64,000 nucleotides of DNA. It comes from Pseudomonas iridis. Its GTDB lineage: Bacteria; Pseudomonadota; Gammaproteobacteria; Pseudomonadales; Pseudomonadaceae. The notes under the pieces were generated by a model that did no database searches, was not told where the DNA came from, and saw only the letters and a program-made list of their open reading frames with translations. Below are positions 11,309 to 20,082 of this stretch, piece after piece. The stretch covers positions 225,724 to 289,723 of the forward strand of contig NZ_JACXXO010000006.1 of assembly GCF_017980685.1 (NCBI RefSeq), in the 5' to 3' direction. A program made the position numbers and the translations under genes. Position 1 is the first letter of the stretch; every line of letters begins with the position of its first letter.

Positions 11309-14182
11309 ATGACCCTCAGCGCCGAACTGTCGGGCCCCTCTGTGGAACCCCGGGTTATCCGCAAGCACTACGCCGTCGAGATGGCGGTCGAGCGCACGCG
11401 TCTGCTGTATCAGGGCTCTTTGTTGCCCACGCTGTTCATGTTGATCAATGGTCTGGTCTGCGCCGGTTTGCTCTGGAGCCCGCAGCGCTCTTTCGTGGTC
11501 AGCGTCTGGCTGGTGTGGTTGTTGTCGCTGGTGGCTTTACGTGTGATTCAGGTAGCGGCGTTCGACTCCGCCATCCCCAGTCGCCAGGCCCAGCCGATCT
11601 GGCGCCGGATGTTCCTGCTCGGCTCGACCATGACCGGCCTGACCCTGGCCGGTGCGGGCATCGCGCTGGTACCCGCCGACAACTTCATGCAGCAAGCCTG
11701 GGTTTTCGGCCTGATCGGCGCCGCAACCCTGTCGGCCAGTGTCGCCTACGCGGTGAGCCTGCCGGCATTTCTGTCGTTTACCTTGCCCTGTCTGCTACCG
11801 GCGATCGGTTATCTGTTCTGGGGCGGTGACGAGCAGGCGCGCGGTTGGGGCTGGCTCGGGCTGATTCTGTTGGGATCGCTGAGCGTGGTGGCGTGGCAGG
11901 TCAATCGTCTGATCGATCGTGGTTTGCTGCGGCGCTTCCAGAATCAGCACCTGATCGAGCATTTGCAGCAGACACAGGCGCGCAGCGAGCAGCTCAATCA
12001 AGAACTGGCGACAGAAATAGACCATCGGCGCTGCGCCGAGGGCAAGTTGCGCGAAGCTCAGGTCGAGCTGGAAGACCGCGTCGCCCTGCGCAGCCGCGAG
12101 CTGGACGCTGCCAATCAGGCCTTGAGCAAAAGCGAAACACGTCTGGCGCTGGCGTTGAAGGCCAGTGAGTTGGGGTTGTGGGACTGGAATCTGCAAACCG
12201 ACGAAGTCCACCACACGCAGATCCAGGAACTGTTCGGTCTGGCCCCGGAATACGTCACCGCCATCCTGCGCGATCTCAAACCGCGGCTGCACCCTGAAGA
12301 CGTGCCACCACTCAAACAGGCGTTGATCGAGCATCTGAAGGGCCGCAGCGAGGACTACCAGATCGAATACCGCGTGCGTCACGGCGATGGCCATTGGGTC
12401 TGGATCGAGGACCGGGGCCGCGCCGTAGAGCGCAGTGAAAGTGGGCGAGTGATCCGCATGGTCGGCACTCGCCGGGATATCAGCGCCAGCAAGAGCCTTG
12501 AAGAGCAGCAGCGCCTGGCCGCAACGGTGTTCGAAGCGGCCAGCGAAGGCATTGTGATTTTGGACCCGGATTACACACTGATCGCGATCAATCAGGCGTT
12601 CAGCCGGGTCACCGGTTACGGCATTGATGAAATGCTCGGGCGTAATGTGGTCGAGCTGCCATGCAGTCGCGATGCCCGCCGCCACTACGTCGCCATTCGC
12701 ACCGCCCTTGAGCAGTACGGCAGTTGGCAGGGCGAATTGGTGGAGACCCGCAAGAACGGCGAACTGTATCCGCAATGGCTCCAACTCAACGCAGTACGTG
12801 ATAGTCGGGGAAATGTCGGTCATATCGTGGGCTTCTTCGCCGATCTTTCCGCGCGGCGTGAATCCGAAGAGCGCATGCGTTACTTGACGCACTACGACGA
12901 ACTTACCGGTCTGGCCAATCGCTCGCTATTCCGCGAGCGGCTGCATGAGGCGCATCAGCGGGTTCGACAGGGCGGCCGGCGCAGTCTTGCGCTGCTGCAC
13001 ATCAATCTGGATCGCTTCAAATTGCTCAATGACAGTTTGGGCCATGAAGTCGCTGACCAGTTGTTGCAGAAGATGGCTCGCCGGTTGGTCAACGCCTTGC
13101 CGGAAGCCGACACGATCGCTCGCTTATCCGGCGACGAGTTCGCTGTGCTCTTCGATGCCTACGGCAACCTGTCGAGTCTGGCGCGGGTCGCCACGCGGCT
13201 GTCGGGCAAACTGTGCCTGCCCCTGACCGTGGACGGGCACGAATTGGTGGTCAGCGCCTCGATGGGCATCAGCATGCTGCCGGACAACGCACGGGAGATC
13301 TCCGCGCTGGTCAGCCAGTCGAACATGGCCATGCAACATGCCAAACATCTGGGCGGCAACAATTTCCAGTTCTACACCGAGAGCCTGCAGGCCAGCACCC
13401 TTGAGCGATTGCAGCTGGAAAACCAGTTGCGCAAAGCCATCGATGAGAAGCAATTACAGGTGTTCTATCAGCCCAAACTGTGCCTGGAGTCGGGGCGCTT
13501 GAATGCGGCGGAAGCACTGGTGCGCTGGGATCATCCGAGCATGGGCCAGGTGCCGCCGGGGGACTTCATCGGGCTGGCCGAAGAAACCGGATTGATCGGG
13601 CCGATAGGCGAATTCGTGCTGCGCCAGGCTTGCTGGCAGGCGTGCGAATGGCAGCGTCAGGGGCTCGCGCCAATTCGCGTTTCGGTGAACCTGTCGGTGC
13701 ACCAGTTGCGCCAAGGCAAGCTGGTCAGTCTGGTGCGACAAGTGCTGGAAGAAACCGGGCTGGCGCCCCACTACCTCGAACTCGAACTGACCGAAAGTCA
13801 GCTGCTCGACAGCGTTGAGCACATCATCGCGACGTTCCAGCAACTGCGCGATCTGGGGGTGAAACTGGCCATCGACGATTTTGGCACCGGGTATTCGTCG
13901 CTGAGTTATCTCAAGCGCATTCCGGTGGATTACGTGAAGATCGATCAAGCGTTCATTCGTGGTTTGGGCGAGAGCAGTGAGGATGCGGCAATCACCCGGG
14001 CGATCATCGCCATGGCCCACGGGCTGTCGCTGAAAGTGGTGGCTGAGGGGGTAGAGCGCGAGGAGCAGTTGGAATTTTTGCGCACCGAGCGTTGTGATGA
14101 AGTGCAGGGTTATCTGATCAGCCGACCCGTTGAAGCTGCCGCTCTGGTCGGGCTTTTACGTGCGCAGGAAAACCCGCTTTAA
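11309..14182 (+). CDS. membrane PAS-GGDEF-EAL cyclic-di-GMP protein
   Basis: 957 residues. Six hydrophobic helices (about 25-200) sense or anchor in the inner membrane, followed by a coiled coil (about 215-275), a PAS/PAC pair (about 280-400), a second PAS (about 410-530), GGDEF (about 540-690) and EAL (about 705-950). The GGDEF signature is SGDEF (about 607-611), an accepted active variant, without an upstream RxxD inhibitory site. EAL is intact (EALVRW at 735, NLS, ELTES, DDFGTGYSS, AEGVE), so phosphodiesterase activity is likely and cyclase activity possible. The ATG at 11309 is preferred over one at 11108, whose N-terminal extension looks non-coding. Confidence 0.92.
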   Translation: MTLSAELSGPSVEPRVIRKHYAVEMAVERTRLLYQGSLLPTLFMLINGLVCAGLLWSPQRSFVVSVWLVWLLSLVALRVIQVAAFDSAIPSRQAQPIWRRMFLLGSTMTGLTLAGAGIALVPADNFMQQAWVFGLIGAATLSASVAYAVSLPAFLSFTLPCLLPAIGYLFWGGDEQARGWGWLGLILLGSLSVVAWQVNRLIDRGLLRRFQNQHLIEHLQQTQARSEQLNQELATEIDHRRCAEGKLREAQVELEDRVALRSRELDAANQALSKSETRLALALKASELGLWDWNLQTDEVHHTQIQELFGLAPEYVTAILRDLKPRLHPEDVPPLKQALIEHLKGRSEDYQIEYRVRHGDGHWVWIEDRGRAVERSESGRVIRMVGTRRDISASKSLEEQQRLAATVFEAASEGIVILDPDYTLIAINQAFSRVTGYGIDEMLGRNVVELPCSRDARRHYVAIRTALEQYGSWQGELVETRKNGELYPQWLQLNAVRDSRGNVGHIVGFFADLSARRESEERMRYLTHYDELTGLANRSLFRERLHEAHQRVRQGGRRSLALLHINLDRFKLLNDSLGHEVADQLLQKMARRLVNALPEADTIARLSGDEFAVLFDAYGNLSSLARVATRLSGKLCLPLTVDGHELVVSASMGISMLPDNAREISALVSQSNMAMQHAKHLGGNNFQFYTESLQASTLERLQLENQLRKAIDEKQLQVFYQPKLCLESGRLNAAEALVRWDHPSMGQVPPGDFIGLAEETGLIGPIGEFVLRQACWQACEWQRQGLAPIRVSVNLSVHQLRQGKLVSLVRQVLEETGLAPHYLELELTESQLLDSVEHIIATFQQLRDLGVKLAIDDFGTGYSSLSYLKRIPVDYVKIDQAFIRGLGESSEDAAITRAIIAMAHGLSLKVVAEGVEREEQLEFLRTERCDEVQGYLISRPVEAAALVGLLRAQENPL

Positions 14183-14255
14183 GGGCTACATGCACGCCAT
14201 CGCGCCTGATATGGGGACATGGAGTTACGCATTGAGCAGGCAAAAAGCCAATTCA

Positions 14256-14270
14256 TGTAGTATAACTACA
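14256..14270. promoter_or_regulatory. HexR-type operator
   Basis: Perfect inverted repeat TGTAGTATAACTACA, 40 bp before the start of the RpiR-family gene. It fits the HexR consensus described for gammaproteobacteria (TGTARTWWWAYTACA) at every position, and its central TATAAC could be part of a -10 element. Suggests autoregulation by the downstream gene product and/or control by HexR. Confidence 0.65.
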
Positions 14271-14309
14271 AGCTTGCTACATCCCCGACCATAACAAGAG
14301 TCCAGCCCC

Positions 14310-15176
14310 TTGAATCTGCTGCAACACATCGCCCAGTCACGTCACCTGTTACGCAAGTCGGAGCTCAAGGTCGCCGACCACGTGCTGCTTGACCCTGCGG
14401 CGGTGATGCACAGTTCCATGGCCGACCTGGCCCACAACGTCGGCATCAGTGAGCCGACCATCGTGCGCTTTTGTCGCGCCATCGGTTGTTCCGGCTTTCA
14501 GGATCTGAAACTGAAACTGGCACAGAGTCTGGCCGCCGGTGCCAGTTTCGGCCAGTTCGCGATCCATGAAGACGACTCGGTCGCCGATTACAGCCTGAAG
14601 ATTTTCGACACCACGTTGCACACGTTGATGGAGGTTCGCGAGAAGCTCGATCCGGTGGAATTGCAGCGTGCGGTGACCTTGATGTCGCAGGCGCAGCGCG
14701 TCGAGTTCTATGGCTTTGGCGCGTCGGGCGCGGTGGCAGCGGATGCGCAACACAAGTTCTTCCGCCTGCTGCTGACGGCGGCGGCCTACTCCGATCCGCA
14801 CATGCAGGCGATGTCGGCGGTGACGTTGAAGCCGACTGACGTGGCGATCTGCATTTCGCAGTCCGGGCGCTCCAAGGACTTGCTGATCACCGCCAATCTG
14901 GTGCGCGAGAGCGGCGCTTCGCTGATCACGCTGTGCCCGAGCCAGACGCCATTGGCGGAACTGTCGACGGTCAATCTGGCGATCGATGTGCATGAAGACA
15001 CCGAAATCTATACGCCGCTGACTTCGCGCATTGCTCACCTGGTGGTAATCGACGTGCTGGCCATGGGCGTGGCCATGGCGCGGGGTCCGAGCCTGGTCAA
15101 CCACCTCAAGAGCGTGAAGCGCAGTCTGCGTAGCTTGCGTTTGTCTCCGAAAGCAGTGAAAGCACTGGATGACTAA
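14310..15176 (+). CDS. RpiR/MurR-family regulator, HexR paralogue
   Basis: 288 residues. An N-terminal RpiR helix-turn-helix (about 1-77, with MADLAHNVGISEPTIVRFCR as recognition region) is followed by a SIS sugar-phosphate isomerase domain (about 120-260, VEFYGFGASGAVAADAQHKF and CISQSGRSKDLL). SIS regulators of this type sense phosphosugars; HexR senses 2-keto-3-deoxy-6-phosphogluconate. It is not the zwf-linked HexR itself by sequence, but close. The start is TTG at 14310 with AAGAG upstream; no in-frame ATG precedes residue 33. A HexR-consensus palindrome is 40 bp upstream. It lies near the pyruvate carboxylase genes, which points to central-carbon control. Confidence 0.85.
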   Translation: MNLLQHIAQSRHLLRKSELKVADHVLLDPAAVMHSSMADLAHNVGISEPTIVRFCRAIGCSGFQDLKLKLAQSLAAGASFGQFAIHEDDSVADYSLKIFDTTLHTLMEVREKLDPVELQRAVTLMSQAQRVEFYGFGASGAVAADAQHKFFRLLLTAAAYSDPHMQAMSAVTLKPTDVAICISQSGRSKDLLITANLVRESGASLITLCPSQTPLAELSTVNLAIDVHEDTEIYTPLTSRIAHLVVIDVLAMGVAMARGPSLVNHLKSVKRSLRSLRLSPKAVKALDD

Positions 15177-15287
15177 GATCTTTTGCTTTTCGATGCAAAC
15201 CTTCATCAGTCTGTAACCATGACGCAGCCAAACCGTCATCCCCCGAGCCTATCGTGAAACTCCCGTAAACGCCTTGGGAGACTCGAA

Positions 15288-15500
15288 ATGGCTCAGCCCT
15301 ACGAAGAACGCAACAGCGCAGCGAAAACCCGTCGTCAGCAGGAAGACCAGCGCCGCATGGAGTTCCGTCGCGCAATCGAAGATCGCTATGAACTTCGTCA
15401 GCTTCAGGCCGAAATTGGCGGTTTTCCCGAGGAAGTCGAACTCAATTATTGGCAGGCAGCACCAGCAGCTTCCCGTCGAAACGCTCAACCAGCGCGCTGA
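15288..15500 (+). CDS. small highly charged protein, unknown
   Basis: 70 residues, rich in Arg, Glu and Gln (KTRRQQEDQRRMEFRRAIEDRYELRQ), predicted as a long soluble helix with a short C-terminal tail. GGGAG about 11 nt before the ATG supports translation. Its last 59 bp overlap the 3' end of pycR on the other strand. Similar small charged proteins occur in other pseudomonads, but I cannot name a function. Confidence 0.6.
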   Translation: MAQPYEERNSAAKTRRQQEDQRRMEFRRAIEDRYELRQLQAEIGGFPEEVELNYWQAAPAASRRNAQPAR

Positions 15501-16404
15501 TCTGCACGCGTTCACTGCGGATAAACGCCAGGAAGGCGTGCGCCACTGGTGACAAGCGCTTGGCTTTGGCTTGTACCAGGCACCAGCTACGGAACAGCGG
15601 TAACTCCTCGACCGGCAACTCGACCAGGCCGCCGGTCGCCAGCTCCAGGTTCAGGGCGTGGCGCGTCAACAGCGCCAGGCCCAGACCCGCCGCCACGCAT
15701 TCACGTTGTGCTTCGGCCGAGGCCACCTCTTGAGTCTGGGTGAAGTGCACGCGCTTCTCTTTGAAATACTCTTCGCACGCCAGTCGCGTGCCCGAGCCGG
15801 GTTCGCGGATCAATAGCGTGTACGGCTCAAGATCCTGCAAACGCAGCGGCCCCATATGCGCCAGCGGATGATCCGGACGAGCCACGGCGACAATCGGATT
15901 ATTGAGGAACGGCAGGAACTCCAGCCCCATGTCCTGCGGCACCATCGACATGATCACCAGATCATCGCGGTTGTCGGAAAGACGTCGGATCACCTGGCCA
16001 CGATTGACCACGGTCAGTTGCAGATTTACTTCCGGATTCTGGCGTTTGAACGCCGCGAACAGATGTGGCACGAAATATTTGGCGCTCGACTCCACCGCCA
16101 GCTTCAGTTGGCCCTGCAGCGAGCCCTGCATGTCCGACAGCTGCATGTCGAGGTTCTCCAGGCGGCCGAAGATGTCTCGACTGGCACGCTGAAGGGCTTC
16201 GGCGGCCTCGGTCATGTAGAGTTTTTTGCCGACATAATCGAATAGTGGCTGCCCGATCAGCTCTTCGAGCTGACGAATCTGTAGGCTGACGGCCGGTTGT
16301 GTGAGCGACATTTCCTCGGCCGCGCGGCTGTAAGAGCGTAAATCACACACTTCATTGAAGATCTGTAACTGGCGTAATGTCATACGCATCAGTGACTTAC
16401 GCAT
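15442..16404 (-). CDS. pycR: LysR-type regulator PycR
   Basis: 320 residues: N-terminal winged HTH (MTLRQLQIFNEVCDLRSYSRAAEEMSLTQP and on, about 8-67) and a C-terminal periplasmic-binding-like effector domain of the CbbR/CysB class. Divergently transcribed from pycA, 190 bp apart, as in P. aeruginosa, where the equivalent regulator is called PycR and affects pyruvate carboxylase genes, lipid metabolism and virulence. An inverted repeat ATAAGT-4-ACTTAT at 16442-16457 just before its start is a likely LysR binding site for autorepression. The symbol is assigned by context and recalled orthology. Confidence 0.85.
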   Translation of the reverse strand: MRKSLMRMTLRQLQIFNEVCDLRSYSRAAEEMSLTQPAVSLQIRQLEELIGQPLFDYVGKKLYMTEAAEALQRASRDIFGRLENLDMQLSDMQGSLQGQLKLAVESSAKYFVPHLFAAFKRQNPEVNLQLTVVNRGQVIRRLSDNRDDLVIMSMVPQDMGLEFLPFLNNPIVAVARPDHPLAHMGPLRLQDLEPYTLLIREPGSGTRLACEEYFKEKRVHFTQTQEVASAEAQRECVAAGLGLALLTRHALNLELATGGLVELPVEELPLFRSWCLVQAKAKRLSPVAHAFLAFIRSERVQISALVERFDGKLLVLPANN

Positions 16405-16441
16405 TTTATTCAGGCTCAGGGTTCGGGCGGATGTTTCAACT

Positions 16442-16457
16442 ATAAGTGTTTACTTAT
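16442..16457. promoter_or_regulatory. inverted repeat before pycR, candidate LysR site
   Basis: ATAAGTGTTTACTTAT, a perfect 6-4-6 dyad 38 bp upstream of the pycR start in the divergent pycR-pycA spacer. Position and symmetry suit an autoregulatory LysR-type site. Confidence 0.45.
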
Positions 16458-16516
16458 GCCTAACCCAATAATTATTCATTTTTGTTAATCCCTTGCGAGC
16501 GCTAGTGTGGAGATGC

Positions 16517-16538
16517 GACCAAATTGAAACATTTGGTC
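16517..16538. promoter_or_regulatory. inverted repeat before pycA
   Basis: Perfect 8-bp dyad GACCAAAT / ATTTGGTC around a 6-bp spacer, 57 bp upstream of the pycA GTG. It could be an operator or, if transcribed, a leader hairpin. No T-run follows, so it is not a terminator. Confidence 0.4.
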
Positions 16539-16594
16539 ACGCGTCGACCTGGGTCTAGCAGGTCGTGGTGCCACCGGCTCAAGGGAACCTCCAA

Positions 16595-18010
16595 GTGATA
16601 AAAAAGATCCTGATCGCCAACCGTGGTGAGATTGCCGTACGAATCGTGCGAGCCTGCGCCGAGATGGGCATTCGCTCGGTTGCGATTTTTTCCGACGCTG
16701 ACCGGCATGCGCTGCATGTGAAGCGTGCGGACGAGGCCCACAGCATCGGTGCCGAACCACTGGCCGGTTACCTCAACCCGCGCAAGCTGGTGAACCTCGC
16801 GGTGGAAACTGGCTGCGATGCACTGCATCCCGGTTACGGTTTCCTGTCGGAAAACGCCGAACTGGCAGACATCTGCGCCGAGCGCGGAATCAAATTCATT
16901 GGCCCGTCGGCAGAAGTCATTCGCCGCATGGGCGACAAGACCGAAGCGCGCCGCAGCATGATCAAGGCTGGCGTGCCGGTTACGCCAGGCACCGAGGGCA
17001 ACGTGGCGGACATCGCCGAAGCCCTGACCGAAGGTGACCGCATCGGCTATCCGGTGATGCTCAAGGCCACCTCCGGTGGTGGCGGTCGCGGTATCCGACG
17101 CTGCAACAGTCGCGAAGAACTCGAACAGAATTTTCCCCGCGTTATCTCCGAGGCCACCAAGGCCTTCGGTTCGGCGGAAGTGTTCCTGGAAAAATGCATC
17201 GTCAATCCCAAACACATCGAAGCGCAGATTCTCGGCGACAGCTTCGGCAACGTCGTGCATCTGTTCGAGCGTGACTGCTCGATCCAGCGTCGCAACCAGA
17301 AGCTGATCGAAATCGCCCCGAGCCCGCAACTGACCCCGGAACAGCGCGCCTACATCGGCGACCTGTCGGTGCGTGCTGCCAAAGCCGTGGGCTATGAGAA
17401 CGCCGGTACTGTGGAGTTCCTGCTCGCCGAGGGCGAGGTGTACTTCATGGAGATGAACACCCGGGTGCAGGTCGAACACACCATTACCGAAGAAATCACC
17501 GGGATCGACATCGTCCGCGAGCAGATCCGGATTGCTTCCGGCCTGCCGCTGTCGGTCAAGCAGGAAGACATTCAGCACCGTGGGTTCGCGTTGCAGTTCC
17601 GCATCAACGCTGAAGACCCGAAAAACAACTTCCTGCCGAGCTTCGGCAAGATCACCCGTTACTACGCCCCCGGCGGGCCGGGCGTGCGCACCGACACGGC
17701 GATCTACACCGGTTACACCATTCCGCCGTTCTACGATTCGATGTGCCTGAAACTGGTGGTCTGGGCATTGACCTGGGAAGAGGCGATGGACCGTGGCCTG
17801 CGCGCCCTCGACGACATGCGCCTGCAAGGTGTGAAGACCACCGCCGCGTACTATCAGGAAATCCTGCGCAACCCGGAATTCCGTAGCGGCCAGTTCAATA
17901 CCAGCTTCGTTGAAAGCCACCCTGAACTGACCAACTACTCGATCAAGCGCAAACCCGAAGAGCTGGCCCTGGCCATCGCCGCCGCCATCGCCGCCCACGC
18001 AGGCCTATGA
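16595..18010 (+). CDS. pycA: pyruvate carboxylase subunit A (biotin carboxylase)
   Basis: 471 residues. ATP-dependent carboxylation of carrier biotin, the first half-reaction of the two-subunit pyruvate carboxylase that replenishes oxaloacetate. The N-terminal KKILIANRGEIAVRIVRA, the ATP-grasp glycine loop SGGGGRGIRR, the HLFERDCSIQRRNQK segment and the EMNTRVQVEHTITEEITG catalytic signature are all present. GTG start at 16595 with AAGGGA 8 nt upstream; it gives the expected length. Next gene pycB, 101 bp downstream, separated by a family-D repeat. Controlled by the divergent pycR. Confidence 0.95.
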   Translation: MIKKILIANRGEIAVRIVRACAEMGIRSVAIFSDADRHALHVKRADEAHSIGAEPLAGYLNPRKLVNLAVETGCDALHPGYGFLSENAELADICAERGIKFIGPSAEVIRRMGDKTEARRSMIKAGVPVTPGTEGNVADIAEALTEGDRIGYPVMLKATSGGGGRGIRRCNSREELEQNFPRVISEATKAFGSAEVFLEKCIVNPKHIEAQILGDSFGNVVHLFERDCSIQRRNQKLIEIAPSPQLTPEQRAYIGDLSVRAAKAVGYENAGTVEFLLAEGEVYFMEMNTRVQVEHTITEEITGIDIVREQIRIASGLPLSVKQEDIQHRGFALQFRINAEDPKNNFLPSFGKITRYYAPGGPGVRTDTAIYTGYTIPPFYDSMCLKLVVWALTWEEAMDRGLRALDDMRLQGVKTTAAYYQEILRNPEFRSGQFNTSFVESHPELTNYSIKRKPEELALAIAAAIAAHAGL

Positions 18011-18014
18011 ATGA

Positions 18015-18096
18015 AGCAGCTGCGAGCTTTCAGCTGCAAGCGGCAAGTAAAAGCAGATTGGCTTTTTCTTGCAGCTCGTAGCTTGAAGTTTGCCGC
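18015..18096. repeat. family-D intergenic repeat (inside pyc operon)
   Basis: Degenerate inverted arms built from GCAGCT/AGCTTGAA/GCGGCAAG words between pycA and pycB. Similar units lie at 51551, 52475 and 58506, each between co-oriented genes of an operon. Confidence 0.6.
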
Positions 18097-18111
18097 TATG
18101 AGGAGATACCA

Positions 18112-19920
18112 ATGACTAAGAAGATCTTCGTTACCGACACCATCCTGCGCGACGCTCATCAATCGCTGCTGGCCACCCGCATGCGCACCGAAGACATGCT
18201 GCCGATCTGCGACAAGCTCGACAAAGTCGGCTACTGGTCGCTGGAATGCTGGGGCGGCGCGACCTTCGACGCCTGCGTACGTTTCCTCAAGGAAGATCCG
18301 TGGGAGCGTCTGCGCCAACTGCGCGCCGCGTTGCCTAACACGCGTCTGCAAATGCTCCTGCGTGGCCAGAACCTGTTGGGCTATCGCCATTACAGCGATG
18401 ACGTGGTCAAAGCGTTCGTCGCCAAGGCAGCGGTCAATGGCATCGACGTATTCCGCATCTTCGACGCGATGAACGACGTGCGTAACCTGCGTGTGGCCAT
18501 CGAAGCGGTGAAAGCTGCCGGTAAGCACGCCCAGGGCACCATCGCTTACACCACCAGCCCGGTGCACACGATTGACGCTTTCGTGGCGCAAGCCAAACAA
18601 ATGGAAGCCATGGGTTGCGACTCGGTAGCGATCAAGGACATGGCCGGTCTGCTGACGCCCTACGCGACCGGTGAACTGGTTCGGGCATTGAAAGCCGAGC
18701 AGTCGCTTCCAGTGTTCATTCACTCGCATGACACCGCCGGTCTGGCGACGATGTGCCAACTCAAGGCAATCGAAAACGGTGCTGACCACATCGATACCGC
18801 GATCTCCAGCTTCGCCTCGGGCACCAGCCATCCAGGCACCGAGTCGATGGTAGCTGCGCTCAAGGGCAGCGAATTCGATACCGGTCTGAACCTTGAACTG
18901 CTGCAAGAGATCGGCCTGTACTTCTACGCCGTGCGCAAGAAGTACCACCAGTTCGAAAGTGAATTCACTGCCGTCGATACACGCGTTCAAGTCAACCAAG
19001 TACCGGGCGGGATGATTTCCAACCTGGCCAACCAGTTGAAAGAGCAGGGCGCGTTGAACCGCATGGCTGAAGTGCTGGCGGAAATCCCGCGTGTGCGAGA
19101 AGACCTCGGCTTCCCGCCCCTGGTCACCCCGACTTCGCAGATCGTCGGCACCCAGGCGTTCTTCAACGTGCTGGCCGGCGAGCGCTACAAAACCATCACC
19201 AACGAAGTGAAACTCTACCTGCAGGGCGGCTACGGCAAAGCGCCGGGCGTGGTGAACGAAAAACTGCGTCGTCAGGCCATCGGCAGCGAAGAAGTCATCG
19301 ACGTGCGTCCGGCGGATCTGCTCAAACCGGAAATGACCAAGCTGCGTGCCGATATCGGTGCACTGGCCAAGTCGGAAGAAGACGTACTGACCTTCGCCAT
19401 GTTCCCGGACATCGGTCGCAAGTTCCTCGAAGAGCGTGCCGCCGGGACTCTCGTGCCGGAAGTGCTGCTGCCGATTCCAGAGGCTGGCGCCGTGACGTCG
19501 GCGAGCGGCGAAGGTGTGCCGACCGAGTTCGTCATTGACGTCCACGGCGAGACTTACCGCGTCGATATCACGGGTGTCGGTGTGAAGGCTGAAGGCAAGC
19601 GTCACTTCTACCTGTCCATCGACGGCATGCCGGAAGAAGTGGTGTTCGAACCGCTTAACGAATTCGTCGGCGGCGGCAGCAGCAAGCGCAAGCAAGCGTC
19701 GGCTCCAGGCCACGTCAGCACCACCATGCCCGGCAACATCGTTGATGTGCTGGTCAAGGAAGGCGACACCGTCAAGGCGGGCCAGGCTGTGCTGATCACC
19801 GAAGCCATGAAGATGGAAACCGAAGTTCAGGCCGCCATCGCCGGCAAGGTTACGGCGATTCATGTGGCCAAGGGCGACCGGGTGAACCCGGGCGAAATCC
19901 TGATCGAGATCGAAGGCTGA
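18112..19920 (+). CDS. pycB: pyruvate carboxylase subunit B (OadA-like, biotin carrier)
   Basis: 602 residues. Carboxyltransferase that moves CO2 from carboxybiotin to pyruvate. N-terminal HMGL-like TIM barrel with metal-binding DTILRDAHQSL at about 7-17 and the SHDTAGLATM histidine segment; central PYC_OADA domain (about 290-480); Ala/Pro-free flexible linker; C-terminal biotinyl domain with EAMKMETE, the biotinylated Lys at about 567. It resembles the oxaloacetate decarboxylase alpha chain, but the absence of beta and gamma membrane subunits and the adjacent biotin carboxylase make pyruvate carboxylase the better call. AGGAG 8 nt before the ATG. Confidence 0.94.
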   Translation: MTKKIFVTDTILRDAHQSLLATRMRTEDMLPICDKLDKVGYWSLECWGGATFDACVRFLKEDPWERLRQLRAALPNTRLQMLLRGQNLLGYRHYSDDVVKAFVAKAAVNGIDVFRIFDAMNDVRNLRVAIEAVKAAGKHAQGTIAYTTSPVHTIDAFVAQAKQMEAMGCDSVAIKDMAGLLTPYATGELVRALKAEQSLPVFIHSHDTAGLATMCQLKAIENGADHIDTAISSFASGTSHPGTESMVAALKGSEFDTGLNLELLQEIGLYFYAVRKKYHQFESEFTAVDTRVQVNQVPGGMISNLANQLKEQGALNRMAEVLAEIPRVREDLGFPPLVTPTSQIVGTQAFFNVLAGERYKTITNEVKLYLQGGYGKAPGVVNEKLRRQAIGSEEVIDVRPADLLKPEMTKLRADIGALAKSEEDVLTFAMFPDIGRKFLEERAAGTLVPEVLLPIPEAGAVTSASGEGVPTEFVIDVHGETYRVDITGVGVKAEGKRHFYLSIDGMPEEVVFEPLNEFVGGGSSKRKQASAPGHVSTTMPGNIVDVLVKEGDTVKAGQAVLITEAMKMETEVQAAIAGKVTAIHVAKGDRVNPGEILIEIEG

Positions 19921-19953
19921 GATAACCGCCGCGATCAAACGCTTTAAACCTCG

Positions 19954-19978
19954 GGGGGGCATGTGCTCCCCTTTTTTT
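19954..19978 (+). terminator. intrinsic terminator after pycB
   Basis: G/C stem (GGGGGGC with GCTCCCC, one G-T pair) around ATGT followed by T7, 34 bp after the pycB stop. Confidence 0.75.
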
Positions 19979-19993
19979 GTCCGTTTTTTCACC

Positions 19994-20072
19994 TGTAGGA
20001 GCTGCCGCAGGCTGCAATCTTGTGATCTTTTAAAACGAAGATCAAAAGATCGCAGCCTGCGGCAGCTCCTAC
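19994..20072. repeat. REP pair, family C
   Basis: Inverted copies of GTAGGAGCTGCCGCAGGCTG (continuing CGATCTTTTGA) between convergent pycB and autotransporter genes. A second pair of this family is at 23033. Confidence 0.85.
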
Positions 20073-20082
20073 CGGGAGCGAT

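Noticed and set aside
11795..12892. Antisense frame of 365 codons over the PAS region of the GGDEF/EAL gene
   Set aside because: Shadow of the sense gene; no start signal.
18112..19920. Annotation as oxaloacetate decarboxylase alpha subunit
   Set aside because: No beta or gamma subunit genes nearby and a biotin carboxylase gene directly upstream; pyruvate carboxylase fits better.
16502..19992. Long open frames antisense to pycA and pycB (about 500 and 680 codons)
   Set aside because: They mirror the high-GC codon pattern of the real genes, are rich in His/Gln/Arg/Val without domain motifs, and lack ribosome sites.
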